From: Labrys okinawensis
Lineage (GTDB): Bacteria > Pseudomonadota > Alphaproteobacteria > Rhizobiales > Labraceae
Reading direction: 5' to 3'
Length of the DNA stretch: 64,000 bases
Assembly (NCBI RefSeq): GCF_002982075.1
Contig: NZ_PUEJ01000006.1
Coordinates: forward strand, 248,001 to 312,000
Shown here: piece after piece, positions 16,467-23,497 of the stretch
Layout of the letters: each line of letters starts with the position of its first letter
Position numbering within the stretch: the stretch's first letter is position 1
Program-made: the position numbers and the translations under genes
The notes under the pieces: model-generated
Databases searched by the model: none
What the model saw: only the letters and a program-made list of their open reading frames with translations
What the model was told of the DNA's origin: nothing

Positions 16467-17251
16467 CGGTGCTGCTCGAGGTGCAGGGACTCGCCAAGAC
16501 CTATGGCGGCGTCGAGGCGGTGAAGGACGTTTCGCTCACCGTCGCGGCGGGCGAGATGGTGGCGCTGATCGGCCCCAATGGCGCCGGCAAGAGCACCTGC
16601 TTCAACATGATCCACGGCCAGATCAAGCCGGACCGTGGCTCCATCCGCCTGTTCGGCCGCGAGACGGCCGGCATGCGCCCCGCCGCGATCTGCCGCCTCG
16701 GCGTCGGGCGCACCTTTCAGATCACCGCCACCTTCGGCTCGATGCGGGTGATCGAGAACCTCCAGGTGGCCCTGGCAAGCCATGACGGCATGACCTGGCG
16801 CCGCCTCGCCCGCCTCGACCGCTACAAGCGCGAGGAGGCGCAGGCCCTGCTCGACCTCGTCGGCATCGGCGCCCTGGCCGTCCACCCCTGCGGCGAGCTC
16901 GCCTATGGCGATCTCAAGCGATTGGAACTGGCGGTGGCCCTTTCCAACCAGCCGCGCCTCCTGCTGATGGACGAGCCGACCGCCGGCATGGCGCCGGGCG
17001 CCCGCATCGCCATGATGGCACTCGCGGCCGACATCGCCCGCCAGCGCGGCATCGGCATCCTGTTCACCGAGCACGACATGGACGTGGTGTTCGAGCATGC
17101 CGACAGGCTCCTCGTGCTCGATCGCGGCCGCCTGATCGCCGCCGGCGACGCCGAGACCGTGCGCAACGACCCGCAGGTGCGCGCGGTCTATCTCGGCGAC
17201 GGCACGGTCTTTGCGCCCGCGGGCGCCCATGCGCAGGAGCCCGCCCGATGA
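16463..17251 (+). CDS. livG: ABC transporter ATP-binding protein, LivG type
   Basis: A 262-residue ATPase. Walker A is GPNGAGKST at 37-45, the Q-loop lies in GRTFQITATFGSMRVIENLQ, the signature is the divergent ELAYGDLKRLELA, and Walker B is LLLMDEPTAGMAP. The typical LivG ending is present: FTEHDMDVVFEHADRLLVLD. The signature begins AYGD instead of the commoner SYGE, a variant seen in this family. It overlaps the fused permease by four bases and livF by four bases, so the ATPases are co-translated. Confidence 0.9.
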   Translation: MTVLLEVQGLAKTYGGVEAVKDVSLTVAAGEMVALIGPNGAGKSTCFNMIHGQIKPDRGSIRLFGRETAGMRPAAICRLGVGRTFQITATFGSMRVIENLQVALASHDGMTWRRLARLDRYKREEAQALLDLVGIGALAVHPCGELAYGDLKRLELAVALSNQPRLLLMDEPTAGMAPGARIAMMALAADIARQRGIGILFTEHDMDVVFEHADRLLVLDRGRLIAAGDAETVRNDPQVRAVYLGDGTVFAPAGAHAQEPAR

Positions 17252-17952
17252 AGCTGGAAATCAGGGATCTCGACAGTTTCTACGGCCCCGCCCATATCCT
17301 GCATCAGGTCAGCCTCGAGATTGGGCCGGGCGAGGTCGTCGCCTTGCTCGGCCGCAACGGCGCCGGCAAATCCACCACCTTCCGCTCCATCATCGGCCTG
17401 GTCGCCGACCGGCGCGGTGCGATCCGCCTCGACGGCGCCGACATCATCCGCCTGCCGGTCTACGAGATCGCCCGCCACGGCATCGGCTATGTACCGGAGG
17501 ATCGCCGCGTCTTCACCGACCTGACGGTCGCCGAAAATCTGGAGGTAGGCCGGCGTCCGCCGCGCGAGGGGCTGAAGCCCTGGACGCCGGAGCGGCTCTA
17601 CGAGCTCTTTCCCAATCTCGCCGCCATGCCGGGCCGGCTCGGCGGGCGGATGAGCGGCGGCGAGCAGCAGATGCTCACCATCGCCCGCACACTGATGGGC
17701 AATCCCGCCATCGTGCTGCTGGACGAGCCGTCCGAAGGCCTGGCGCCCAAGATCGTCGAGGACATGGCGCGCGCCATCCTGCGCCTCAAGCAGGAAGGGC
17801 TGTCGATCCTGCTTTCCGAGCAGAACCTGCATTTCGCCCGCCTGATCGCCGATCGCGCCTATGTCATCGAGAGCGGCGCGATCCGCTATTCCGGCACGAT
17901 GGCGGAGCTGGAAGCCGACAGTGCCGTGCAGACGGAATATCTGGCGTTGTAG
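17248..17952 (+). CDS. livF: ABC transporter ATP-binding protein, LivF type
   Basis: A 234-residue ATPase, the usual LivF size. Walker A GRNGAGKST, then the characteristic RHGIGYVPEDRRVFTDLTVAENL, signature MSGGEQQMLTIARTLM and Walker B IVLLDEPSEGLAPKIVEDM. It pairs with LivG to drive the fused LivHM permease. Last gene of the importer; the VapBC operator follows within about 20 bp of its stop codon, and I saw no terminator between them. Confidence 0.92.
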   Translation: MKLEIRDLDSFYGPAHILHQVSLEIGPGEVVALLGRNGAGKSTTFRSIIGLVADRRGAIRLDGADIIRLPVYEIARHGIGYVPEDRRVFTDLTVAENLEVGRRPPREGLKPWTPERLYELFPNLAAMPGRLGGRMSGGEQQMLTIARTLMGNPAIVLLDEPSEGLAPKIVEDMARAILRLKQEGLSILLSEQNLHFARLIADRAYVIESGAIRYSGTMAELEADSAVQTEYLAL

Positions 17953-17969
17953 CCTGGACCGAATGGATG

Positions 17970-17990
17970 TGTATACAATAGAGTGTATAC
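17970..17990. promoter_or_regulatory. VapBC autoregulatory operator
   Basis: Two copies of TGTATAC (17970-17976 and 17984-17990), themselves near-palindromic (GTATAC), lie 14 bp apart just before vapB. Antitoxins with an AbrB-type domain bind such paired boxes next to their own promoter. The boxes overlap the possible GTG start at 17983, which argues for a later translation start. Confidence 0.65.
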
Positions 17991-18006
17991 ATCCATGACG
18001 GAATCG

Positions 18007-18270
18007 ATGATGCCTCACTACGCCAAGGTCTTTCGTTCCGGGAATTCCCAAGCGGTCCGCCTGCCGAAGGAATTCCGCTTCCAGGTCGATGAGGTCGAGG
18101 TCATCCGGGAGGGGGATGCTCTCATACTGCGCCCCCGTGCTGGCCCTGCCCAGAGCTGGGCCTCCCTGCGCGCGGCTCTCGAGCTTGGTTTCAGCGACGA
18201 TTTTCTGGCCGAAGGCCGCGAGCAGCCGGCGATACCGGATCTGCCCGGGCTCGACGAGTTCTTCGAATGA
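18007..18270 (+). CDS. vapB: type II antitoxin, VapB/AbrB family
   Basis: An 87-residue antitoxin. The N-terminal swapped-hairpin DNA-binding domain is clear: HYAKVFRSGNSQAVRLPKEF, followed by VDEVEVIREGDALILRP. The C-terminal part ending LPGLDEFFE is the toxin-wrapping tail. The start is ambiguous: ATG codons at 17995, 18007 and 18010 are in frame. I prefer 18007 because GGAA precedes it and 17995 has no ribosome-binding site. Its stop overlaps vapC by four bases. Confidence 0.88.
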   Translation: MMPHYAKVFRSGNSQAVRLPKEFRFQVDEVEVIREGDALILRPRAGPAQSWASLRAALELGFSDDFLAEGREQPAIPDLPGLDEFFE

Positions 18271-18719
18271 TCCGCTACCTCATCGACACAAACGCGATCA
18301 TTGCTCTCAAGAACCAGCGTTCACGTCCGCTGCTCGATCGCATACTGGCGTGCAAGCCGGGTGAGATTGCCCTCTCCACCATCGTCCTGCATGAACTCTA
18401 TTACGGCGCCTATCGCAGCCAGAAGCTCGAGCGCAATCTCGAGGTCATCCGTCTGATCAAGCGTGATTTCGAGGTTCTCGACCTCGATGACGGCGATGCC
18501 CGCGAAGCCGGCGATATCAGGGCTGCTCTGGCTACGGCCGGAACGCCGATCGGGCCCTATAACCTGCTGATCGCCGGGCAGGCCATCGCCCGATCGCTGA
18601 CTCTGGTGTCGAATAATGTGGGCGAATTCAGTCGAATTCCGCGGCTCAGACTGGAAGACTGGACACTGCCTTCGGCAACAGGATTTCACGAAACTTGGGA
18701 TCCGTCCGCGAAGAAGTGA
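18267..18719 (+). CDS. vapC: type II toxin, VapC PIN-domain family, with one catalytic residue changed
   Basis: A 150-residue PIN-domain RNase. Asp7 sits in LIDTNAI and Glu43 in VLHELYYGAY. The usual third acidic residue, in the family motif IGPYDLLIAGQA, is Asn99 here (IGPYNLLIAGQA; codon AAC). The downstream VSNNVGEFSRIPRLRLEDW is intact, as is the reading frame. PIN domains use these acidic residues to hold the metal that cleaves RNA, so activity may be reduced or lost. The antitoxin remains coupled. Family assignment is firm; the effect on activity is inference. Confidence 0.9.
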   Translation: MIRYLIDTNAIIALKNQRSRPLLDRILACKPGEIALSTIVLHELYYGAYRSQKLERNLEVIRLIKRDFEVLDLDDGDAREAGDIRAALATAGTPIGPYNLLIAGQAIARSLTLVSNNVGEFSRIPRLRLEDWTLPSATGFHETWDPSAKK

Positions 18720-18872
18720 ATCGGACGCTCATCGCCAGCGCCACTGCAGGTGGCAAAAAGGGCATGACAACGCGTTTCTTGGCTGACGGCCCCTTAGGTG
18801 GAAACCGGCTTGCCACGCCTACGCCGCCTCCTTCTGTCCATCGCAAGCCGCACCGGAAAAAATCGAACGCCC

Positions 18873-18900
18873 GGGAATAAAACAGCGATCACCGCGATCT
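18873..18900 (+). promoter_or_regulatory. Possible ECF-type promoter upstream of the sigma gene
   Basis: GGGAAT at 18873-18878 and CGATCT at 18895-18900 are separated by 16 bp, the layout of promoters read by extracytoplasmic-function sigma factors, which often control their own genes. If used, transcription starts near 18907 and covers about 390 bases before the sigma start, including a small open frame at 18948. Assigned from pattern only. Confidence 0.35.
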
Positions 18901-18947
18901 GGATCGGCATGGGCTGCTGGCAGCCACCTTCCTATCCGGAGCGCGAG

Positions 18948-19253
18948 ATGATCCATTCCGACGAACCTCCCTTACCGGGTGAGAGCCGTGCCGGCCGTCG
19001 CTGGCGCGAGAGCCTTGTCGAGATATCCCCGGCCACCCGCCGCTATCGCCCTGCCCTGGCGCGGCTCGTCCTGCAATTGGTCCTCTTGTCCCTGCCGGCC
19101 CTGGTCGGGGCACGGTGCCCTCTTCAAGCCGCGGCCGACAACTTCGCCCTCACGCAGGCCTTGGATTTCAGCTATTCCTGTTCTCTGCCCATGCCTTCTC
19201 GGCCCATGCCTTCTCGGCCCATGCCGATGACGGGCAAGGTCGCGATGCGGTGA
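18948..19253 (+). CDS. possible small protein upstream of the ECF sigma gene
   Basis: An open frame of 101 codons starting ATG at 18948 after CCGGAG. It reads MIHSDEPPLPGESRAGRRWR, has one hydrophobic stretch (LARLVLQLVLLSLPALVGA) and then a low-complexity part made by the tandem repeat at 19187-19225 (repeated PMPSR). No family is recognised and the composition is not convincing, so it may be non-coding leader. The alternative is that the roughly 580 bp between vapC and the sigma gene hold no gene. Confidence 0.25.
   Translation: MIHSDEPPLPGESRAGRRWRESLVEISPATRRYRPALARLVLQLVLLSLPALVGARCPLQAAADNFALTQALDFSYSCSLPMPSRPMPSRPMPMTGKVAMR
19187..19225. repeat. 15-bp direct tandem repeat, 2.6 copies
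   Basis: The unit GCCCATGCCTTCTCG occurs at 19187-19201 and 19202-19216, and its first nine bases recur at 19217-19225. It lies about 75 bp upstream of the sigma factor start. Because the unit is a multiple of three, length changes would not shift a reading frame through it. Confidence 0.85.
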
Positions 19254-19300
19254 GCTGCATATTGATCGAACTCGGGCTGGGACGGGAAGGACGAGCGGCC

Positions 19301-19975
19301 ATGACGGCCCATGCCGGCACGCATCCCGATACGCCATGGCCGCTGCCGGCGATCCGGCGGCTGGCTGCATGGTGGCACGGCATCTGGGCCATGGCCGCAG
19401 ACGGGCAGCCCTCCGCACAGGCGGCGGGGAAGGCCGACACGCTCGCCCGCTTCCAGGCACTGATGCTGCCGCATCTGGATGCCGCCCACAATCTGGCGCG
19501 CTATCTCTGCCGCGATGCCGACACCGCCGAGGACATCGTGCAGGAGGCCTTCCTGCGTGCCTTTCGCGGCTTCGCCGATTATCGCGGCGGCAGCCCGCGC
19601 GCCTGGCTCCTGACCATCGTGCGCAATTGCCATCGCTCCTGGTGGCAGGCGCGCCAGCGCGGCGTCCGCACCGAGCCGCTCGACGCCGGCGATGGCGAGG
19701 AGGAGCGGACCGACCTGCCGCATGACGAGGCGAGCCCGGAAGCCGCCTTGCTGCAACGGGCCGAAGCCGGCGAGATCCGCGCGGTTCTCGACCGCCTGCC
19801 CGAGGCCTTCCGCGAGGTCCTGGTGCTCAGGGAAATGGAGGAGCTTTCCTATCGGGAGATCTCGGAAACGATAGCCGCCCCCATGGGCACTGTGATGTCG
19901 CGGCTCGCCCGCGCCCGCGCTTTGTTCGCCGCAGCCTGGAAGAGCCGGCAGGCAACGCCGGGAGGAGAGGCATGA
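19301..19975 (+). CDS. ECF-type RNA polymerase sigma factor
   Basis: A 224-residue sigma-70 family protein with regions 2 and 4 only. Region 2 reads LPHLDAAHNLARYLCRDADT, AEDIVQEAFLRAFRGFADYR and PRAWLLTIVRNCHRSWW; region 4 reads LDRLPEAFREVLVLREMEEL and SYREISETIAAPMGTVMSRL. Extracytoplasmic-function sigmas direct RNA polymerase to stress promoters until held by an anti-sigma factor, here the next gene, which overlaps by four bases. An N-terminal extension of about 45 residues before region 2 is unusual, and the start could instead be the ATG at 19391. I saw no extra C-terminal domain. Confidence 0.88.
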   Translation: MTAHAGTHPDTPWPLPAIRRLAAWWHGIWAMAADGQPSAQAAGKADTLARFQALMLPHLDAAHNLARYLCRDADTAEDIVQEAFLRAFRGFADYRGGSPRAWLLTIVRNCHRSWWQARQRGVRTEPLDAGDGEEERTDLPHDEASPEAALLQRAEAGEIRAVLDRLPEAFREVLVLREMEELSYREISETIAAPMGTVMSRLARARALFAAAWKSRQATPGGEA

Positions 19976-20760
19976 GCATGGCCGACACACCTCATCAGGA
20001 CTGGGACAGGCTGCTGCAGCTCTATGCCGATGGCGAGCTCGATGCTGCCAATACGGTACGGGTGGAGGAGCATCTTGCCGGCTGCCCCGAGTGCAAGGCG
20101 CGGCTTGCCGAAATCGAGGCGATCCGCGCGATGATCAGCCAGGATGGCGTGCGCTGGCCGGCCTCGGCAGCCCTGCATGGCCGCGTGGCGGCAGCCTTGC
20201 GCCGCGAAGCCGGCGCCACCCGAGCCACCTCCCTCGCCGGCCTCGACTGGCGCCTCCTCCTCGACCGTTTCACGCGCTGGAGCCTGCTGCCGTCGCTGGC
20301 GGTGCTGGCCGCCTGCGTGCTGTTCGTGACGACGCGGCCCGAGCCGGGTCCGTCACTGGAAGACGAACTGGTTTCCAGTCACGTCCATTCGCTGCTCGCC
20401 AACCATCTGACTGACGTCACAACCTCCGACCAGCATACCGTCAAGCCCTGGTTCAACGGCAAGATCGACTTCTCACCGCCGGTGGTCGATCTCAAGGACC
20501 GTGGCTTTCCACTGCTCGGCGGGCGGGTGGATTACCTCAACGGACGGGTGGTTGCCGCGCTGATCTATCGACGCAACGGTCATGTCATCAATCTCTTCAT
20601 CTGGCCGGCCGCGAGCGCCCCTGCGCCTGCCGGCGAGCGCGAGGGTTACTCCCTTCTGAACTGGACCCAGGCAGGACTGAATTTCTGGGCGGTTTCCGAC
20701 CTGAACGAGCCGGAACTGAAGCAATTCCAGCAGGATTTCGCCGAAGCGACACCGAAATGA
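19972..20760 (+). CDS. anti-sigma factor with zinc-binding ZAS/zf-HC2 domain
   Basis: A 262-residue single-span membrane protein. Residues 11-45 carry the anti-sigma fold (LLQLYADGELDAANTVRVEE) with the zinc motif His34, Cys38, Cys41 in HLAGCPEC. One membrane helix lies at about 92-110 (LLPSLAVLAACVLFVTT). The outer part (about 115-262) contains VDLKDRGFPLLGGRVDYLNG and YSLLNWTQAGLNFWAVSD, as in the RsiW/ChrR-like proteins annotated as transmembrane anti-sigma factors. It would hold the preceding ECF sigma at the membrane. Confidence 0.88.
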   Translation: MSMADTPHQDWDRLLQLYADGELDAANTVRVEEHLAGCPECKARLAEIEAIRAMISQDGVRWPASAALHGRVAAALRREAGATRATSLAGLDWRLLLDRFTRWSLLPSLAVLAACVLFVTTRPEPGPSLEDELVSSHVHSLLANHLTDVTTSDQHTVKPWFNGKIDFSPPVVDLKDRGFPLLGGRVDYLNGRVVAALIYRRNGHVINLFIWPAASAPAPAGEREGYSLLNWTQAGLNFWAVSDLNEPELKQFQQDFAEATPK

Positions 20761-20801
20761 CGGCTGCGCTCCAGGATCGCCAAAAAGCCGGCGCCGGATG
20801 C

Positions 20802-20908
20802 CCTATAGCGTTTTGCGATCAGACGGAGTCACCAGGGATCGCAAAGACGCGTCAGAACAATGAGCTGGAGCAAATAAGCGTTCAGGCTTGAACGCGCTTT
20901 GCTCTAGG
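20802..20908. repeat. Intergenic palindromic repeat
   Basis: Inner arms TTTGCGATC (20812-20820) and GATCGCAAA (20837-20845), and GCGTTC (20878-20883) and GAACGC (20890-20895), with looser outer arms CCTATAGCG and GCTCTAGG. This looks like a dispersed element of the AGCGTTTTGCGATC kind common in Hyphomicrobiales. It separates the anti-sigma gene from the convergent DUF2189 gene. Confidence 0.6.
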
Positions 20909-20939
20909 CAAGTCCCGGGCACGGCAAAACCGGGGGCGC

Positions 20940-21800
20940 CTATCCCACTGCGCGGCGGTAGAGATGCCAGGTCGCATGGCCCAGCACGGGCATGGCGACG
21001 ATCAGGCCGAGCAGTGCGGGCAGCGAACCGAGCACCAGGGCACAGGCGACGATGAAGCCCCAGGCCAGCATCGGGCCGGGATTGGCGCGCACCACGTCCA
21101 CCGACGTCCTGACCGCCGTGCCGATCCGCACCTTGCGGTCGAGCAGCATGGGGAACGACACCACGCTGATCGCCAGCACTACCAGCGCGAACAGGAAACC
21201 GACGCCGACGCCGAGCACGATCATCGCCCAGCCGGCGGGCGTGGTGAAGACATCCGAGACGAAGGCGGAGACTGAGACCGGCAGGGCGGGGCCGAGCGTA
21301 TAGCGATAGATCAGCGCGGCGACACCGAGCCAGAGCGCGAAGATCACCGCCAGGATCAGGCTGAGACCGAGGATGGCGCCGAAATTGGGCGAACGTGCCA
21401 CGTCGAGCGTATGTGCCCAGGTGGCCTCGAGGCCCTGCTCGCGGCGGCGGCTCATCTCATAGAGCCCGATTGCAGCAACCGGCCCGACCAGCGCGAAACC
21501 GGAGACCAGCGGGAAGAGCATCGGCAGCATGCCGTTGCCAAAGGCGAATTGGGCCAGGACCAGCCCGGCGAGCGGATAGATCAGGCCGATGAAGATGACG
21601 TCGGTGCGATAGGCGCCGAAATCCTGGAAACCCTTGGTCAGGACCTCGCGCAGATCGGCAAAATCGACCTGCCGGACGACGGGCGTCGAGGTTTCGAACT
21701 GGGCGGCGGGGCGATGCAGGGTGGTGCCGAGGGCGCCCACGCCATTGGCGGCGCCGCGGACGGCGTCGATACCCCATTCGACGGGATTTCTGATCGTCAT
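20940..21800 (-). CDS. DUF2189 domain-containing integral membrane protein
   Basis: A 286-residue protein with six predicted membrane segments. The region following VRQVDFADLREVLTKGFQDF matches the DUF2189 family, which recurs in proteobacteria and whose function is unknown. Residues from about 55 on alternate helices (FIGLIYPLAGLVLAQFAFGN; LGLSLILAVIFALWLGVAAL) with short loops. The start at 21800 has GGGAGTAGGA before it. It is transcribed alone, converging on the anti-sigma gene. Confidence 0.75.
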   Translation of the reverse strand: MTIRNPVEWGIDAVRGAANGVGALGTTLHRPAAQFETSTPVVRQVDFADLREVLTKGFQDFGAYRTDVIFIGLIYPLAGLVLAQFAFGNGMLPMLFPLVSGFALVGPVAAIGLYEMSRRREQGLEATWAHTLDVARSPNFGAILGLSLILAVIFALWLGVAALIYRYTLGPALPVSVSAFVSDVFTTPAGWAMIVLGVGVGFLFALVVLAISVVSFPMLLDRKVRIGTAVRTSVDVVRANPGPMLAWGFIVACALVLGSLPALLGLIVAMPVLGHATWHLYRRAVG

Positions 21801-22031
21801 GGTCCTACTCCCGAAAGGAATTTCGAGAGGCCGCGACCGAGGTGGAACGCCGAGCAGGCTGCCGGCGCGGGAACAGCCACGACGAGCGCGACCTGTAGAT
21901 CCGCGACAATACGCCTCATGGGAGCGAATGTCAGCCTCCTATCTCGCCTCGCCGCAGTCACTTGCGCGTGTGCTTGCCGCCCGGTCAGCCCTTGGTAAGA
22001 GTGGACATTCAAAACCACTGCGGAGTCGCCA

Positions 22032-22589
22032 ATGACCACACTTCTCGCGCTGTCCGGCAGCCTCCGCCTTGGCTCGTCGAATAGCGTGCTGCTCGAAGCG
22101 GCGGGGTTGCTGGCGCCGGCCGGCATGCGGATCGAGCTCTATCGCGGCATCGGCACATTGCCGCATTTCAATCCGGATCTCGATGGCGACAATCCGCCCG
22201 AGACCGTCCTGGACCTGCGGCGCCGGGTCGGTGCCGCCGATGGCCTCCTCATATCCTGCCCGGAATATGCCCGCGGCATTCCCGGTTCCTTCAAGAATGC
22301 GCTCGACTGGCTGGTCGGCAGCTTCGAATTCCCGGGCAAGCCCGTCGCCCTCTTCAACGCCTCGCCGCGCGCCAGCGACGCGCAGGCAGCCCTGCGTCTG
22401 GTGCTGACGACGATGTCGGCCTGCATCGTCGAACAAGCCTCGATCACCCTGCCCTTGCTGGCGACCCGGCTGGACGCAATGGGGATGGTCGAGGATCCCG
22501 AGATTGCCGCCTCGGTCAAGGCGGCGCTGGCAGCTTTCGCGCGGACGATCGAGACCTCGGCACAGGCGGAGCCGGAAGGCTCCGGCTAG
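22032..22589 (+). CDS. NAD(P)H-dependent FMN reductase family protein
   Basis: A 185-residue flavodoxin-like reductase. The FMN phosphate loop is LSGSLRLGSSNSVLLEAAG and the flavin-side segment is ISCPEYARGIPGSFKNALDW, both standard for the FMN_red family (YieF/ChrR-like quinone, azo or chromate reductases). GGAG precedes the start. It overlaps the convergent plsC-like gene by four bases at their 3' ends. Physiological acceptor unknown. Confidence 0.85.
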   Translation: MTTLLALSGSLRLGSSNSVLLEAAGLLAPAGMRIELYRGIGTLPHFNPDLDGDNPPETVLDLRRRVGAADGLLISCPEYARGIPGSFKNALDWLVGSFEFPGKPVALFNASPRASDAQAALRLVLTTMSACIVEQASITLPLLATRLDAMGMVEDPEIAASVKAALAAFARTIETSAQAEPEGSG

Positions 22590-23353
22590 CCCGCCCGTAC
22601 CAGCCTGCGCACATCGGCTTCGAGCTGGCGGGTCAGGGTCTTGCGGTCGGTAGCGGCGTCGCAGGCGATCGCCTCGCCCCAGCTCACCACGGCGTCGATC
22701 GGCGGGCCTGACAGAATGCCGACGAGATGCGGCGCCAGATCCATGTCGCCGATCCAGGCAACCTCCTTCATGGCGCCGCGGCCGATCGGCAGCCCCCCGC
22801 GCTTGGCATAGCGCAAGGCGAGCGGCTGCACATAGGCCGCCGCCTCGCCGCCGTCGAGCGCCTCGCGCGCCGCCCCCACCAGGGCGGAACGGAAGGGCAG
22901 GACATGCACGCCATCGCCGGTCGTGCCCTCGCCGAACAGCACCATGGCGTCGCCGGCCTTCAGTCGGGCGCCGATGGCGGCGGTGGCATGGCCGGTCTTG
23001 TGGCGGCGTTCGCGCTCGATGAAGACCGAGCGCTGCAGCCGGGCGAACAGGCCGATCACAGGCCAGCCGCGCACCTCGCTCTTGGCGATGAAGGACAAGG
23101 GCGCCAGGGCGCCCAGCACCACGATGTCGAGCCAGGAAACATGGTTGGCAACGATCAGCAGCGGCCGCTGCCGGGCCTGGGTGCCGTTGACGGCAACGCG
23201 AACACCGATGATGGCGAGCACGCCGCGATGGAAGAACACCGGCAGGCGCCGGGCCAACGCCCAGTCCTGCCTCACCGCCAGCCATTGCAGCGGGATCAGG
23301 GGCATGGCCAGCAGGGCGACGGCGGCAATACGGCAGATCGCCTTGAGGCGCAT
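22586..23353 (-). CDS. 1-acyl-sn-glycerol-3-phosphate acyltransferase (PlsC family)
   Basis: A 255-residue membrane-associated acyltransferase making phosphatidic acid from lysophosphatidate. The catalytic HX4D motif is in IVANHVSWLDIVVLG, with the acceptor motif FIERERRHKT and a substrate-binding VLFGEGTTGDGVHVLPFRSA. An N-terminal hydrophobic helix lies at about residues 5-25. I take the ATG at 23353 as start; a TTG at 23410 would add 19 non-conserved residues. It may be the main plsC or a paralogue. Confidence 0.85.
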   Translation of the reverse strand: MRLKAICRIAAVALLAMPLIPLQWLAVRQDWALARRLPVFFHRGVLAIIGVRVAVNGTQARQRPLLIVANHVSWLDIVVLGALAPLSFIAKSEVRGWPVIGLFARLQRSVFIERERRHKTGHATAAIGARLKAGDAMVLFGEGTTGDGVHVLPFRSALVGAAREALDGGEAAAYVQPLALRYAKRGGLPIGRGAMKEVAWIGDMDLAPHLVGILSGPPIDAVVSWGEAIACDAATDRKTLTRQLEADVRRLVRAG

Positions 23354-23416
23354 GGGAAGGCATCCGGGAAAATCGGAGCCTTCATAAGCGAAAGAGCGGC
23401 CGGAGGGCAAATGAGG

Positions 23417-23496
23417 TTTCCCGGGCGCGCGGACGTCCCGTCACCTGCAAGCGTAGTGCTTCCAAGAGCGGGCAGGATGCCCGCGCACCCGGGAAA
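23417..23496. repeat. Palindromic repeat of the GCGGGCAGGATGCCCGC family
   Basis: Outer arms TTTCCCGGG (23417-23425) and CCCGGGAAA (23488-23496); the inner hairpin is GCGGGCAGGATGCCCGC. It fills the gap between the RND pump stop and the plsC-like gene. Related copies lie at about 12780-12935 (partial) and 59520-59605. Confidence 0.75.
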
Positions 23497-23497
23497 T

